Positions 1-12,083 of a stretch of 64,000 nt of DNA are shown in pieces. The stretch covers positions 28,249,493-28,313,492 of the forward strand of contig OX419759.1 in the NCBI GenBank assembly GCA_948567375.1, given 5' to 3'. The notes beneath the pieces were generated by a model. It saw only the letters and a program-made list of their open reading frames with translations, was not told the origin of the DNA and did no database searches. Position numbers and translations under genes: made by a program. Each line of letters starts with the position of its first letter. Positions within the stretch are counted from its first letter, which is position 1. This stretch comes from Lunularia cruciata. Lineage: Eukaryota; Streptophyta; Marchantiopsida; Lunulariales; Lunulariaceae.

Positions 1-420
1 GTGCATTGGTGAGGCCAAATGGCATCATGAGGTACTCAAAGTAGCCATACTTGGTTTGAAAGGCAATTTGGTATACATCTTCCTCTCCAATCCGGATTTG
101 ATTGTAACCGCTCTACAAGTCCAGTTTGGTGAAGTGTTTTGCTCCATTGAGTTGATCAATAAGTCATCCATGCGGGATAAGGATAAGTATTTGTTCTTCA
201 CTATTTGTTGATTGAGGCCCTAATAGTCAATGCACATGTGCATTGACCATCCTTCTTCTTCACAAACAAGACAGGAGCCCCATATGGTGATATGTTGGGC
301 TGAATAAACCCTTTGTACAGCATATCCTCAATTTTAGCCTTACACTCCTCCAACTCATGAGGTGATAAACAACATGGGGCCTTACAAGGAGGTGTCTTCT
401 CGAGAAGTGTCTCAATTTTA
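1..420 (-). pseudogene. Gypsy reverse transcriptase fragment (family B element)
   Basis: Read on the minus strand this is the N-terminal half of a Ty3/Gypsy reverse transcriptase, which copies element RNA into DNA inside the virus-like particle. I can read the family motifs GAPVLFVKKKDG, a degenerate CIDY.GLNQQ, TKLDL.SGYNQI and, at the window edge, [16 protein letters not shown]. In-frame stops interrupt it (for example after CIDY and after TKLDL), so it is dead. The YxDD catalytic segment and everything downstream (RNase H, integrase, 3' LTR) would lie left of position 1. It belongs to the same minus-strand element as the protease, gag and LTR features that follow up to 7177. Confidence 0.85.
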
Positions 421-779
421 TGATCTACTCTCCTTTTTGGTGGTAATTCTTGAGGGTAGAACTTCTAGAAATATATCTTGAAACTCATTTACCACATCCT
501 TCAATTTCTTAGGAATTTTTCCATTGAGTTGTGCACTTTAGACTTATCTTATTAGACCCATGAAACATCTATTTGTCTTCCAAATGGTTGTTGTCTCTAT
601 AACATAAAGAGGCATTTCTTGCCTATATGACTTTTCTTTAACCCCAGTGATTTTCTATTGGCGGGTGCTCACAACTTTTCTCCTCCAATCTACTATAGTG
701 TTGTAATGCTCCATCCATGGCATGCCTAAGATTACATCATAATGAGCTAATTGTATCACTTGCTACTCAATTGTTTCCT

Positions 780-1095
780 AATATTCTCCTATAGAGAGTG
801 TTACCCTTCTAGGTAACCACTCAATCTTCTCTTTTTTCCCATTAAGTAACTCTTCTTCTTTGTTCTCATCCTTCTTCAGATCCATCTCCAATCTTATTGC
901 AATAGAGCAAGACAAGAAATTTTTTATTGCCCCAAGATCTATCAATATTCTCACTTGATTGCCTTCTAGGACTCCATTCATGACAATCAATTGTGAGTTT
1001 GCCTTTTTGGATCTTTGCACACTCATCTTCTTCCTCTTCTCACTTTTTTGCCTCCTTATTGAGTCAATACGGCCACAAGGTACATTTATTTGCAA
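780..1095 (-). pseudogene. Gypsy aspartic protease remnant (family B element)
   Basis: About 105 codons open on the minus strand. It contains the retropepsin-like stretch VRILIDLGAIKNFLS, where the active-site triad normally reads D-S/T-G and here reads D-L-G, followed by the hydrophobic segment expected of retroviral-type proteases. It lies between gag and reverse transcriptase, as in all Gypsy pol genes. The altered triad and the stops in the neighbouring segments argue that it no longer works. Function is inferred from motif and position only. Confidence 0.7.
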
Positions 1096-1104
1096 TCTTT
1101 GTTT

Positions 1105-2205
1105 TCTGAGGTGATTTTTGCATCCTCTTTTTGATATGTCATTCCATGTTGTTCAAAGATCACATGTATGTAGGCCAAGGGCCTCTAGGGAGACAAGCAC
1201 AACAATTGATGGATATATGCACAATACTGCCATAATTGTAGCAACAACATTTTTCTTCTTGGGTTCCTTCTCCTTGTGGGACTCCATCTCTTTGTTCTTC
1301 CACTCGTCTCTACTCTTCTTGAAGCGGTTGTGTTCCTTGGTCTTGAAACCAAAGGTCACCCAATTCCATAGGTCTTGATCCACCCATGTGTGGCATTTTA
1401 GCCCAATAATGTTGAGATTGAACAACTCCTTCACCTCCTCCAAGTGCAATTGCTATTCTTTGAGTGCAAGCAATGGCTTCAAATATAGTGTGAGGATTTT
1501 GTACCATGACTTCTTGGCAAATCTGCTCCTTCAATCCTCATTTGAAATTTTCCACAGCCTCTGTTGGACTCATGTTGGTTATTGCAACTTGTAGATCAAG
1601 GAATGTCTCCACATACTCTTGTATACTATTCTTTTGTTTCAATTCCCATAATTGGATTCAGGCCATCTATAGGGAATCCACATATTGGAAATTCTTTAGC
1701 ACTCCTTCTTGCATTGCCGTCCATGGGACCTCTCTTCTTTCTACCAACATTGATCGTTCCCAAGCATCATACCATATGAGGGCTTTGTCGGTCAAGTACC
1801 CACATGCAAACACGCTTGCAGCATGCTCAATGATCTCCATTGGGAGTATTGGTTCGTTCTTGAGATCCAATTCTCCACTACTCCCATAGAATGTTGCTCC
1901 TTGTAAGGCTCAATGTTGTAGGTCTTCTTCATCCGTAGTAACAATGTAGTTTAATTGTTGATCGGGTTCAATGTCATTGGCATGGGTGCCTCTCCAAGTA
2001 CTTCAATTGCAAGAATTGGGTTTTGGGACAATTCTCCTTCTTGCATTGCCTGATCATTCCTGAAGGTCTGTACTTGACTTTTGTAATGCCTCCATGGTCA
2101 TCTTGATCTCTTGAAATTCATTCAACATCCCTTGCATTCCTTGCATCAACTCTTTCAACTATGGATCCATGGTTTTATGCTCAATTGCTACTTCCTACTT
2201 CAATA
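1105..2205 (-). pseudogene. Gypsy gag with degenerate zinc knuckle (family B element)
   Basis: Minus-strand relic of the capsid/nucleocapsid gene. The central part has the Retrotrans_gag pattern: ALIWYDAWERS, VPWTAMQEGVLKNF, then QLWELKQKNSIQEYVETF and FLDLQVAITNMSPTEAVENF. Near the C-terminus (1202-1243) a zinc knuckle is recognisable as CYNYGSIVHISINC, with the second Cys replaced by Tyr, so metal binding should be lost. Several stops and at least one frameshift separate the pieces. The probable start is the ATG near 2174 or one just upstream; an in-frame TAG follows three codons later. Confidence 0.75.
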
Positions 2206-2699
2206 GAGAGTTAATATGATCACTCAGGATGGCGCACAAACTATTGGGACTTAAAAAGCTACCACTTGCTGATAATATTCCTCACCAAGATTCTTGACTA
2301 CAAAGTCCCTAAACATCACTTTTGGTCTAACTATGTAACAAATTTGTACTTGAGTGTTAATAGGGAGAGGATTTAGGACATCTAAATCCATTACAACAAA
2401 ACATAGATTTTCAAATCCCACCCTCTGTCATAAATCACTACAGGTAGAATCATCAGGCAAGGTGAATTCATCACTATATCCATGAACTCTGCTCCAAAAT
2501 TGTAAAAAGATATTCTCTCACTTGTTCTTGCTAGATGTACATGACCTTGATGGGAAACAAGGTGCAAAGAATTGTCCTTAGACCCTCCATCCTATCCTCT
2601 CTTTAAAATACTCCTAACCTATCAATTGCTCTGCAATTTTTCCCCAAACTTACTTAGTCTTAGTAGAAGAGGGATAATCTACTCTCTTGGATTGAAACA

Positions 2700-2715
2700 C
2701 TTGTTTTGATGCCAT
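2700..2715 (-). other. Degenerate primer-binding site, family B element
   Basis: Directly inside the LTR end, the minus strand reads ATGGCATCAAAAC, close to the plant retroelement consensus TGGTATCAGAGC, which pairs with the 3' end of initiator Met tRNA. Its position next to an LTR ending in ATTACA fixes the LTR boundary at 2716. Confidence 0.6.
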
Positions 2716-3662
2716 TGTAATGTTTCAAGGATAATAGAGAGACATAAAAGAGAAAACACAAGTTTCCCACCCAAAACTCCAATGCCCCAAAGGAGCATGT
2801 TCTCTTTATTATATAGTCAAAGATGATCCATCCCAAGGAAGCTCCACCCTTGGATTAGCTACATGGATGGGTGACTGTGACAACTTGGCAAATATCACTT
2901 TTGCGGTAATCAGGTAAGTAAAGTTTGTTCCCATAGAGATACGAGTCAGAAATATCCAAATATAAAGTCAAACAATAATAAATATGGTTCATCTTGATTC
3001 CTTCTTTAATCTCTCGGGTAGAAACCGCACCCAGAAGAGAGTTACAAGCACTAACTTACAGTCTTGTCACAACAAACTGTCACTTCCAAATCACAATACT
3101 TCAACTATGTCCAAAATGATCTTGATTGTGATGATTCAATCCATCCTAAAAATGGCTACTTCACTATAAAACAACTTCACCTCAGAATTTTGTTCCATCC
3201 CTCCACTGAAGGCACAACTTCCTCGATCAAAATTATCTTACATCAACTCATGGCTATACTCACAAATGCAAAATACTACCAACACTACAATTCCTCTCAG
3301 ATCTGTCAAGGCATTGCTCCAACTGCATTTCACTCAGGATCAAACACACAAAATGAAAACCAATGCTATAGAATCCAACATCCAACAAGCACACTAACTT
3401 GCACTTAGAATTTTTCTCACCACTCACAAGCACACACACCAAATTGATACTCAGATTAAGCTCAAGCAACGAGCATTGCTTCACAACACTTTGCTTTATC
3501 TATTCTCAAGATTATAAGGATTGAACAACATTTTACTACAAAGGCCTCCTTTAAATAGGCTGAGCTCTTGATAGTTGTCTAACTTACTGAACTACCTCCT
3601 AACAACTTTATCAACCTGCAAATCCAAAATGACAATGCACCTCTTCCTATCTCAAAACTGTC

Positions 3663-6153
3663 CTAATCTGATCCGATGTCTACTTCGGCTTTGGCTTCTA
3701 AACCCAAAGTAATTTCTTGCACTTCTCTATCTTCAGATTTCTACACTATCACTAAATCTTCTACCAATTCCACTACTTTTTCACTCCGCACTACAATTGA
3801 GGTCATGGGTATACTACCTACATCAGTATCTACCAACCCATTCTTTTTTACTATCTCAAGTAACTCACCCGAAGACACTTGTACTCCTACTTCTCTTACT
3901 TTGGACTTCATCTCTAACTTCATGGTACTACAAAGCCTCTCTAATTTTGGATGTACTAAGTCCAACCTGAGACACATATTGTCTCTTGCTTTGAGTATCT
4001 TCCTATCTACTCGATCTCTCAAGCGAATCAACAATTTGTTTCATTCAATGTCCTTCACTTTCTTCTGTCTTGTTTCTTGCACTAACAACTTCAATTCATG
4101 TAGTCTTGCTTCCTCCAACTAAACTTCAAACATCGTCCCTAGCATTGCCTTCATTCTTACAACAACATCTTTGCTTGCCTCTTGCCTTGGCGTTTGCAGC
4201 TTCTCTCTCTCTGCAAACAACTCCTCACGATACCTCTTCACCTCATCTTCTAACTTGGCCTTTAGTGCTTCTTTCTCCTTCACTCTCTACTTGAGTTGTT
4301 CTTCCATTCCCTTGACCGACCCGCACAATTGCTCTTCTTCTCTATCTCACATGGCCAACTCTCATTGCCAAGCTCAATCTTTCTCTATTGCACTCGCTTT
4401 CAAACTCTGCAACTCTTGTCCCATGATAGTAGCCATTGCCTTCAAATGTATCACTTCTACTTGTGTATCATGCACTTTTGCCCGCAAGGCTTCAGACTTC
4501 ACCAATTGCTCCTTCTGATCTTCTTCTTGCTTTGCCATGGCTTTGCCTCTCTTCACAAAGTCTTTTGTTAGACTCTCAATTTCCTTCCTCCTCAGCTCTA
4601 AGTCAGTCTGAAGCTCTTCTAGCTCATGCTCTCCCCGACTCAACTTCCTTCTCAACACCAAATTTTCATCACTCATATACCACACTACTGTAAATTCATC
4701 TTTCACTCTTGAGTGATCTCGCTTCAACTCTTCTCTCTTCTTCTACAATTGTACCAACAAGGGACAAACTACCCGTGACAAGTACTCTACCCCATAAAAG
4801 ACTCCGGAGCTCTCAGTTGCTTTGGCTCCTTGCTTCTTACCTCTTCTACTAGAGCTTTACTCCAAAGTCTTAATCTTCTCACTCTTTGAGGTTCTTTATC
4901 TGAATTGTCTCCCTCTTCTTCTACCAGACTAACATTGCTTACTTCTGCCCCCTAGCTGCAACACTCCTTCTCCTTCTCCTTCTTCTTCCCCACTAAACTT
5001 CCTCCAGCGGCTCAACCTCTAGAGTTTCTTCTATCTCCGCAGTAGATAATTTGTGACACAAGTTTCCTCCGCCTTCCCTTTGATCAATAGCCGCATGGAA
5101 CTCCTATTCTTCTTTATTAGCAGCATCTTCTCTTCATTGCTGAACTTCTACTTCCCCTTCCCTTCCACTGCTCGACTCTTCACTTTGCAACGTCAACTCC
5201 GGTTCTTCTTCTTCTTCTTCGTCTTTTGTTTTGTACTTGGCTTCACCTTCTGACTTTTCTGCTCCCAACTACTCATCAAGCACTATGACTTCTTGCCTCA
5301 GGTTCATCTTCCTCACCTTCTTCGGCTTTATTGGCAACACATTCTCCTCCAAACAACTTTGCTTTCTTGTATTTGGGATGGACATTGCTACTCGTAGATA
5401 CTGCCTTGTGCGTGTATATTGCTCATCACTACTTTGGATGTGTCAAATGTACTGCTGTTCCTTGCCATCTGTAGTCTTTTGTAAGTCTAGATGAAAATGA
5501 GACACCGTCTTTCTTCGCTCAAACGCCTTCACCAAGTTCAATCCAAAGTAGAAATGGGCAGCAAATGGTACCAAATAGTGAAGTGCATCTTGCTTTTTCC
5601 AACACCAAACCATCTATCATGTTCTTTGTTAAAACCCCTTTCCCTATTTTATTGGCGCACTTGCAAACATCTGGTGGAAGAAGACCGCCTAATGCTTCAT
5701 TACATAAGTTGTGCAATTGGGCTTGAAGAGTGCCATCATCGCCCCAAGAATGCTTTGCCTGACTGGGTCCTGATAGGTATCCACCTTGTATCCGTTCTTT
5801 GTGCGTGGCACTGTAAAAGAACTTTGGATCTCATCTGTCTTCTCCGCATACTCTCCTTTCCCAAGAAATGTTGCACTAGTTTCCTCATTGGCCTCTCTTC
5901 CCAACACCAATCTCCAATCTGACTCTGTCCATCAATCTGGATTGCCTCTCTTTCCTTCATCCTTAGGTCCTTCCTCACAATCACTTGATGCTACTTTGGC
6001 CATGAACCTTGGAAAGCTCAAATTCCAACTCCATGCTAAAAAAGTTATCCAAAGTCTACTTAGGATTTCAAATTGAGCTATCATATCTAATCTTCAAATC
6101 ACTGGATTTCTTATTGCGAGAAAAGGACTCTTCTTCTTACCCTTCTTCGGCAT
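3663..6153 (-). pseudogene. LTR-internal coiled-coil ORF relic, family G copy 1
   Basis: Minus-strand ORF remnant lying wholly inside the solo LTR, from an ATG at 6153 (MPKKGKKKSPFL) to a stop at 3663 (DIGSD then TAG). The order matches copy 2 at 56761-58889: a lysine-rich start; RLWITFLAW; GPKDEGKRGNP; ESDWRLVLGREA; FLGKGE; an acidic middle with ELTLQS; EYLSRVVCPLLVQL; and a long C-terminal coiled coil rich in E, K, L and R (4374-4727 and 3741-4034). Multiple stops and frameshifts are present. Between FLGKGE and the SHFHLDL segment it has extra sequence (including YQDPVRQSILGAMMALFK) that copy 2 lacks. I recognise no named family. The protein looks soluble and filament- or complex-forming, with no signal peptide or membrane segment. 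Confidence 0.7.
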
Positions 6154-6342
6154 TGTGCAATCTCTAGTGCATGGTAATTGAAAACTAATTCTATCGTCCC
6201 CTAGTCTCAAGATCCTAACTCCTTCAGACTTGTTAAACATCAAACACTCGACCAGCTTTTCTGCAGGCACTCCCTCGGGTCAACTATTCAGTGGCTTACG
6301 ATACTTGCGGGACATTTCAAAATCCCCTTGACACAATCTCAA

Positions 6343-6349
6343 TTTTATA
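6343..6349 (-). promoter_or_regulatory. TATA box inside family G LTR, copy 1
   Basis: Minus-strand TATAAAATTGAG, conserved in position and flank with TATAAAAATTGAG in copy 2. It lies about 190 nt upstream of the ORF start codon at 6153, so transcription would start inside the LTR ahead of the ORF. Confidence 0.6.
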
Positions 6350-7639
6350 GTTCCTTGTTGATCAGCCATTCCTCCATCACTCATCACTAAAATGCACCAT
6401 TTTTGCATGACTTCCTTCTGGTGTTATACAAGTTTAGTGGTTCACGCCTTGTCCGCCATTTCTTTGCATGTAATTTCTTGAGTCGCCCTTCCAAAGGGAC
6501 GTTGTTATGCCATCTTTGCATCGAGTTGATCACCTCAAGACAAAGTCCCCTTACTTTGGGTCCCTCTTGGCTGGTTCTGACCCGAGTACTTTGCTTCGGA
6601 CTTAGAGTCATGTTACTTTGGGTTTCAACCCGAAGACACCATTCTTCTCCTTCCAATGCCATTTGGGTTCAATACGACTTTGTCTATACACTTCTTCAAA
6701 ATTGCACAAAACAAAAAAAACAAAAAATTTGGGTACCATAGTGACCTATCAATGAGTTCCACCCTTAGATTAGTTGCTTGGATGAGTGACATGTCAATCC
6801 TTGTCCTATCTGGCTGGTCAAATAGGTTTTGACCGGAGGGAATCTTTAGGAAATCTTCTTGTAGGAATCTTAGAATCACATGGATGAGGTACCATTGGAA
6901 AGCTCTTGCTGAGACAAGCCAAGGGGGAGGGAAGGGTAGCCTCTATTGTGTTGAGGGTATGAGAATATGCATATTTTCAAGACCTAATTCATCCATTTAG
7001 GTCTCCATAATTGCCTCTTGAATTTTCAAGCATATTTTGGTTTCTACCCTATTAGTAGAATTAATATTTTTGTGATACCTCTATCTGATCTATTTAGTCC
7101 ATCATGTATAAAATCCTTCTAGATGTTACCAAACCAAAATTCACCTCTAGATCATATGTCTAGCTATTGGTGTTATAGGTGGTACAAAGAATCCACTCCA
7201 AGCCTATTGCACCAACTGATCTACATGTTGCTACATTGCCTCCTAAGAACTCCATAATGGAACATTCAAGGTGGATGGAAAAATCCTACTCATACTCCAA
7301 ATCTGAGTGATTTCCTTTGGTACTAGAGTATCCTCTACATGGTTGTTCCTTTCCAATAAGTCACCAAGCCAAGTAACTCAACCGTTGAAAGTTAAAACTA
7401 ATGCCATGGTCTTTGACTGTACTAAGCCAAGACTGCCACTACTAAAAGAGTATTGGTATGCAACATACATGTCCCTCACTTGACTTCCAACTTGGTCTAT
7501 AAGAGGCTTTCTCCTCCCAATAGTTGATATTGAAACCCATGGTGTATAACACTACTCCACCAACTAGCACATCATATGACTATGTTATTGTCACAATAGC
7601 TTGAACTCTCACCACAGAGCTATCAATCGGATGATCGGG

Positions 7640-7830
7640 CTAAATCTAGACAATGAGGTCTCCACATGTGATATACTGTGTAGAATCACCTCCTAAAGAT
7701 GTCTGGATCTGAAATGGATACCTCTCCACATCGGTCTTCTATAGCTCCATATTGACAACTATAGCCTTCCCCAACATAAGGGGTTGTGCACCAAAGTCTA
7801 ATAAGACCCTCTATGGTGTAAAACCTTTCC
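7640..7830 (-). pseudogene. Protease remnant of Gypsy relic E
   Basis: The minus strand reads RVLLDFGAQPLMLGKA near 7796, a retropepsin-type active-site region with D-F-G in place of D-S/T-G, followed by QTSLGGDSTQYITCGDLIV, a typical second half of such a protease. An in-frame TAG precedes the motif. It follows the gag relic at 8800-9861 in the proper order. Between here and the family B LTR at 7177 I see no recognisable reverse transcriptase motif; relic E appears cut off by the family B insertion. Confidence 0.6.
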
Positions 7831-8799
7831 TTGAAGGTCCCACCAAACAGAAAATTCCCCTCTTGTTATCCAATATGACAACTCTAGGTGTGAACCTGCT
7901 CGCTCAATGGTAGGTCTAGTTGGTAACTTCTCCAATCTAGTTGTTGTTGCCTATCATAAACCATTGGTTGCTGAGCAGATCCCATGCTCCTCAACCAAGT
8001 CAACTCCACTATCAACCACCTTTGCTCTAGTAGTAAGAACCATATCATCCCTACTCTCACAAAGTCTGGCAGCCAACCAAAACATTGGAGTTGGGTAAAC
8101 TTCCATTGTAAACATGTTACTTGTTGAGAATAAAGGGAAGGACATTATCAACTAAGTCACCCCACACATCAAGCTAGACTCAATTGGTGTAGTAGCAAGT
8201 GGCTGACTAGCAAGTGGTCTATCATGCACCTCATCACCACCTACCATACTTGCACTTGGATGTTTAGGAGCCATGGATGTTGTTTGTAGTGCCCCAAAGA
8301 GTGTAAAAGACTAGGGAAGTTTGACCTATCTACTAGCCTCTCCTCTTTATGGGTCCAATTCCACTAATGCTCCTCTAGGCTCTATAGCACATACTACACT
8401 CTTATTCATTGCAAAAAATGCATCTACATGTATTTCTTTGCACATAAAGTCCAAGACATCTCTATCACAAACATCAAAGGTGGTAACCTCAACACCCAAA
8501 TCTGATCTCCTCTGAGCTATGGCCATGCTAGCCAATCTCTACTCTAATTGCTCAATCCAAGTAGCCATAGCTGTACCAAAAGTAAGGGTTGGTATTGCAC
8601 CTTTACCAAGTGTGGATCGTCTACCACCACCTTTACCACCTCATCCTCCATGACTTGGAGCTCCTCTACCACTTGCCATAGCAACCCTGCCACTCCATAA
8701 CTCCAGGTAAAGTTCAAACCGTCAATCACTAGTGTGACCAAATCTATGGCAATGGTCACACTATCTTTTGTGCTAGTTGTGATGCACTATAGGTATCAC

Positions 8800-9861
8800 G
8801 TCCATTGCCTTGAGTGCAATCTCTCTTGTAGTGAGGTCCACCACAAGTCCAACAAGCAACAATACCACTCATTGGTTGCTATTGATCTAAAAATGAAGTA
8901 AAGGTCTAGCTACACTAGGCTCTCCACTTGCTCTATAGGATCTAGGCTGTCCACTCTGTCCTTGAAAGCCAACATGGTGTGATGCACGCTACTACACTAT
9001 AAAAGAAGTAATAATTGAGATTGAGGTCTCTCTACCAAATCCAGATGTCACCACTCTCTCCTCCACCATATTGAGCTCAATAATCTCAGCCAAACCAAAG
9101 ACGATTGCGAAAGTAGGTGAAGTAGCCTATAACAACATAGCATCACATATTCTATGTTGCAACTTCTTATCTAGAATCCCATACCAAAACTAGACTACTT
9201 GGGCCTCAATAACTTCTTGATCAAAATTGATCAGCCATCTCATGCAAGTGTATGCCTCACATAGGCTCTCTCTAGCTTTCCTTTGGAACTCTTGTCAACT
9301 TCTTAGCTTGTCAATCTGCACTCCCTAGTAGTTTTGCCTCAAACACTAGAAGAACTACACCATGGGGTTAATACCCCGGACTACACCACCTCATGTAGTG
9401 ATACCTCCACTTGTAATAGCACCATCTCCAATAGATCCACCAACACTACTAGAGCTAAAACTCCTAGGTAATATCAATCTACCCCTAGCAACCAAACCTA
9501 AACTGATGGAGATGTAGTTTGGAGACCAATATTGTCTCCATAGCTTGATCTCTTCCAAGTGAGCTCTCTTGAATTCATGATATTCATCCATTGGCATACC
9601 CTCCAAGTGCTAAAATAACCCTTTCCATGCCATGAAGAGTGTGAACAAAGTCAAGTGTAGACAAATCAAACCAACCATCAAACTCTTGGATGAAGTTATC
9701 CAACTCAATGGTGCCTACTGTACCAAAGTAATACTTGGGACCTTGGAGGCCTCATAAATCTTGTCCATGTCCCACAACAATGGTGCATACACACCAAGTG
9801 CACTCTCAATTGAATCAGCTCTTGTGTCAAAATCCAACTCAAAGTCAATCTCCTCCATCAT
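8800..9861 (-). pseudogene. gag of Gypsy relic E with shortened zinc knuckle
   Basis: The minus strand opens with an ATG pair at 9856-9861 (MMEEIDFELDFDTRADSIES). A frameshift or stop follows, then FGTVGTIELDNFIQEFDGWF and FVHTLHGMERVI, the pattern of a plant Gypsy capsid N-terminus. Around 9391-9606 comes MDEYHEFKRAHLEEIKLW and a Ser/Gly-rich linker. A zinc knuckle at 8816-8854 reads CWTCGGPHYKRDC, that is CX2CX3HX4C, one residue short of the usual CX2CX4HX4C. Stops are frequent. The product would have been the structural protein that packages element RNA. Confidence 0.65.
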
Positions 9862-11560
9862 TGGGACCTAAGATACATGCTGATGCCAAGCGCCACTTTG
9901 GGTAAACCCAATGTGTATTACCATGATATCCCCTTGAGAATCCCCAAATAACTTTGTCATGACAAAGTAACTTAAACCTCAACCGTAACCACCGCAAGTA
10001 CCCCACCAAGAATTACCACCAAGTACCAACGCCAAGTGCTGACATCAATCGAACACCACTCACAAACGTAGCTCTAACTACAACAACTACACTAGGAGAA
10101 AGTGCAACATATAACTTGCCATCACAACACATACTCTCACGGTTTGAAGGTCTTCACTTCTTGCCTCATCGGAAAGAAACACAAGTAGTCTAATTGATCA
10201 TCACTCTAGCCTCACTACCAAGAGCACACTAGAGCACCAACGCTCTAAATTCAAGGCACCTCACACAAACATGGTGCACAAACAAAAAGTAGAGAATGGA
10301 GGGTGCCCAATCACAAGAAGTCTAAATGAAACCCTCCATCTCATAAATCAACACCGGATTGACTTTGCAACCATTTTGTATTTGACATAATAGGAATATC
10401 TATCTACTTCCTAAGCTACTAGATCACCAAGAACTGGATCAAACTGCCCTTGGCCAAAATTTGACATAAATCTAACGTAAATCCTCCACCAAATCTGACA
10501 TAAAATCTAACATAAATTTGATGTAACTCCTCTATAGTTGGTTGAATGCCAAATCCTCTACTATATCTTCACTTGAGCTCAATTGGAAGGATAGGGATCT
10601 CCAAATCTCTAATTCAAAGGGATGTGTTCCCAACTCCACCTTCAATTTTTAATTTTGAGCTCAACCCGCACCAAATCGCCTTGATTTCACCTCCTAGGCT
10701 CATATCAAACAAAACTGCTTGAAATTGACTCCATCATCATCAAAATTTAGCCAGCGCTTTTGCACATGATCACTCTTTGGGAAATTTGGAGCACGATCAA
10801 GATACCAACGATCAACCAGGCTTGGAGATACCACCAACAACTTCAATTCTTGCACTCGATTTCTCCCTAATGATGACTTGTTTGATGTAATAAGTTCCTC
10901 ATCAACTTGAATCACACTCAAATAGATTAGTACTTGATTATTCACTTAATCACTTTGCCAACAATTGTACACTGATTATTGTCAACCCACATCCACTCTA
11001 GCTAAGAGATTCCATGTGACGCTTGCCAGCCTCTGTCCACCATAGCCAGGAACTCAAAGGCTCAACATCAAAGAAGTGAGCTCTCTAGAGTTGCACTTTG
11101 AAGGTATACATTTGATTTTGACCTAGGTCTCCAGCCTTAACAGTCCCATTGATGGCACACCCAACGATGCAAATGGTGCAAGCAATGGTGTGTCCCACCA
11201 TGCTTAACTTTGAGATAAGTTTGAGATCAAGTTTTGGAAGTTTGGAAATTTGGTTGGAGTACTACCATTTCTTCAATGAGTAAGAGTGTTGAAAGTACAC
11301 TTCAGATGGTAGTACATGTGGCATTGATATGGGATGTATCTATACTATAGGTGTGAGGGTTTGTACATAGCACCTAGCACCCAACTGTGGCATTAGTTAG
11401 GGTTAGAGTATGTAGGTCTTACTTCAAAGAAAGTGGTCATACATTCCAGCAAGACACTGGAGGCATAGTCAAGAAGCTTGAGCAATGGGACTTGTGAGTA
11501 GCAGCCTGGAGAAGCAAGGCCAGACCAAGGTTTTCATTAACTTAGAACCTTCATAGTAGC
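9862..11560. other. Leader/LTR region of relic E and unassigned sequence
   Basis: No convincing coding region. The part next to gag (to about 11100) should hold the untranslated leader, primer site and LTR of relic E, but I could not fix the LTR ends: there is no clear initiator-Met primer site and no second copy in the window. From about 11100 to 11560 the sequence is non-repetitive within this window and I recognise nothing in it. Confidence 0.4.
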
Positions 11561-11733
11561 ATGCACATATTCCATTCCTCACTTTGTATGATTGGATTTG
11601 CCATAAGAGGAAATCTGCCAAACTGCTTTATATATCTTTTTGTACTCCTTGTATATTGTAAACACTGTGCACATTTGCATCTTTTAAACATCTTCAGATT
11701 CTTCTATCACTTTCTGAACTCCCATCTTATTCA

Positions 11734-11843
11734 TTTCTCATATAGACTCTGTTGTGGCTTAGCCCCATGTTACGTTTTTTTTTGTCTCTCCCTTGTACGG
11801 CTTGATGGGGTCTTCCCATCCTTCGATTTTCCTACGCGGTCGC
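11734..11843 (+). repeat. Left arm of a 110-bp inverted repeat
   Basis: This segment (TTTCTCATATAGACTC, a T-run, CCTTGTACGGCTTGATGGGG, then CCTACGCGGTCGC) recurs in reverse complement at 13156-13268 with only small differences. The arms enclose about 1.3 kb of CpG-rich, non-retroelement sequence. A shorter related piece occurs at 14506-14535 in the plus orientation. The upstream 11560-11733 is T-rich and promoter- or 3'UTR-like. It could be terminal repeats of a foldback-type element or two opposed copies of one short repeat. Confidence 0.7.
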
Positions 11844-12083
11844 CTTATTCTTCCAACTAGTTCGAGGCCCTTTTGCCAACGTCAACCATCTATTTTGTAG
11901 TGCACGTAGAGGAGTTGGCGAGAGCAAAACGATATCCATCATGCCCGTGAAGGAAAACCGAGGATAACAAGGGGCAAATCCCCAATAGCTCATACCCGTA
12001 TAAGCTATCGGTACCATATGCGAGTTGTTTGTACCAAGTATTCTTTGCTTGTGAAAGAGTGAATTTAGAGGAGTATTCTCTAT

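Larger units (their letters stand above)
2876..6740 (-). mobile_element. Solo LTR of long-LTR Gypsy family G (3865 bp), TSD GTGAC
   Basis: A discrete unit inserted into the family B LTR. It is flanked by perfect 5-bp target duplications GTGAC at 2871-2875 and 6741-6745. On the minus strand it begins TATGGTACCC (from TGTGGTGCCC) and ends GTTGTCACA. End to end it matches the 3' LTR of the family G element at 55972-59442, which is bounded on its inner side by a polypurine tract. No gag, pol or second LTR is present, so this is a solo LTR left by recombination between the two LTRs of a full element. It holds an internal promoter and a long ORF relic, listed separately. Confidence 0.85.
2716..7177 (-). 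repeat. 5' LTR of family B Gypsy element, split by a later insertion
   Basis: In minus-strand order the LTR starts at 7177 (TATAACACC, from TGTAATACC), runs to 6741, is interrupted by the foreign unit at 2876-6740, and resumes from 2875 to 2716 (ending ACATTACA). Without the insert and one TSD copy it is about 592 bp, agreeing with the other single-unit B LTRs here (560 and 586 bp). The flanks rejoin colinearly with the copy at 52813-53398. A TATA-like element TATATAATAAAG is visible on the minus strand near 2810. The element itself sits inside Gypsy relic E, whose sequence resumes at 7178. Confidence 0.85.

Noticed and set aside
3676-5922. Several plus-strand open frames opposite the LTR ORF of family G
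   Set aside because: They are antisense shadows: Ser/Leu/Cys-rich translations of a Glu/Lys-rich minus-strand coding sequence, with no conserved order between the two copies.
9862-9960. TGGCGCTTGGCATCAGC (minus strand) as primer site of relic E
   Set aside because: No LTR end with CA directly precedes it and no matching LTR copy exists in the window.
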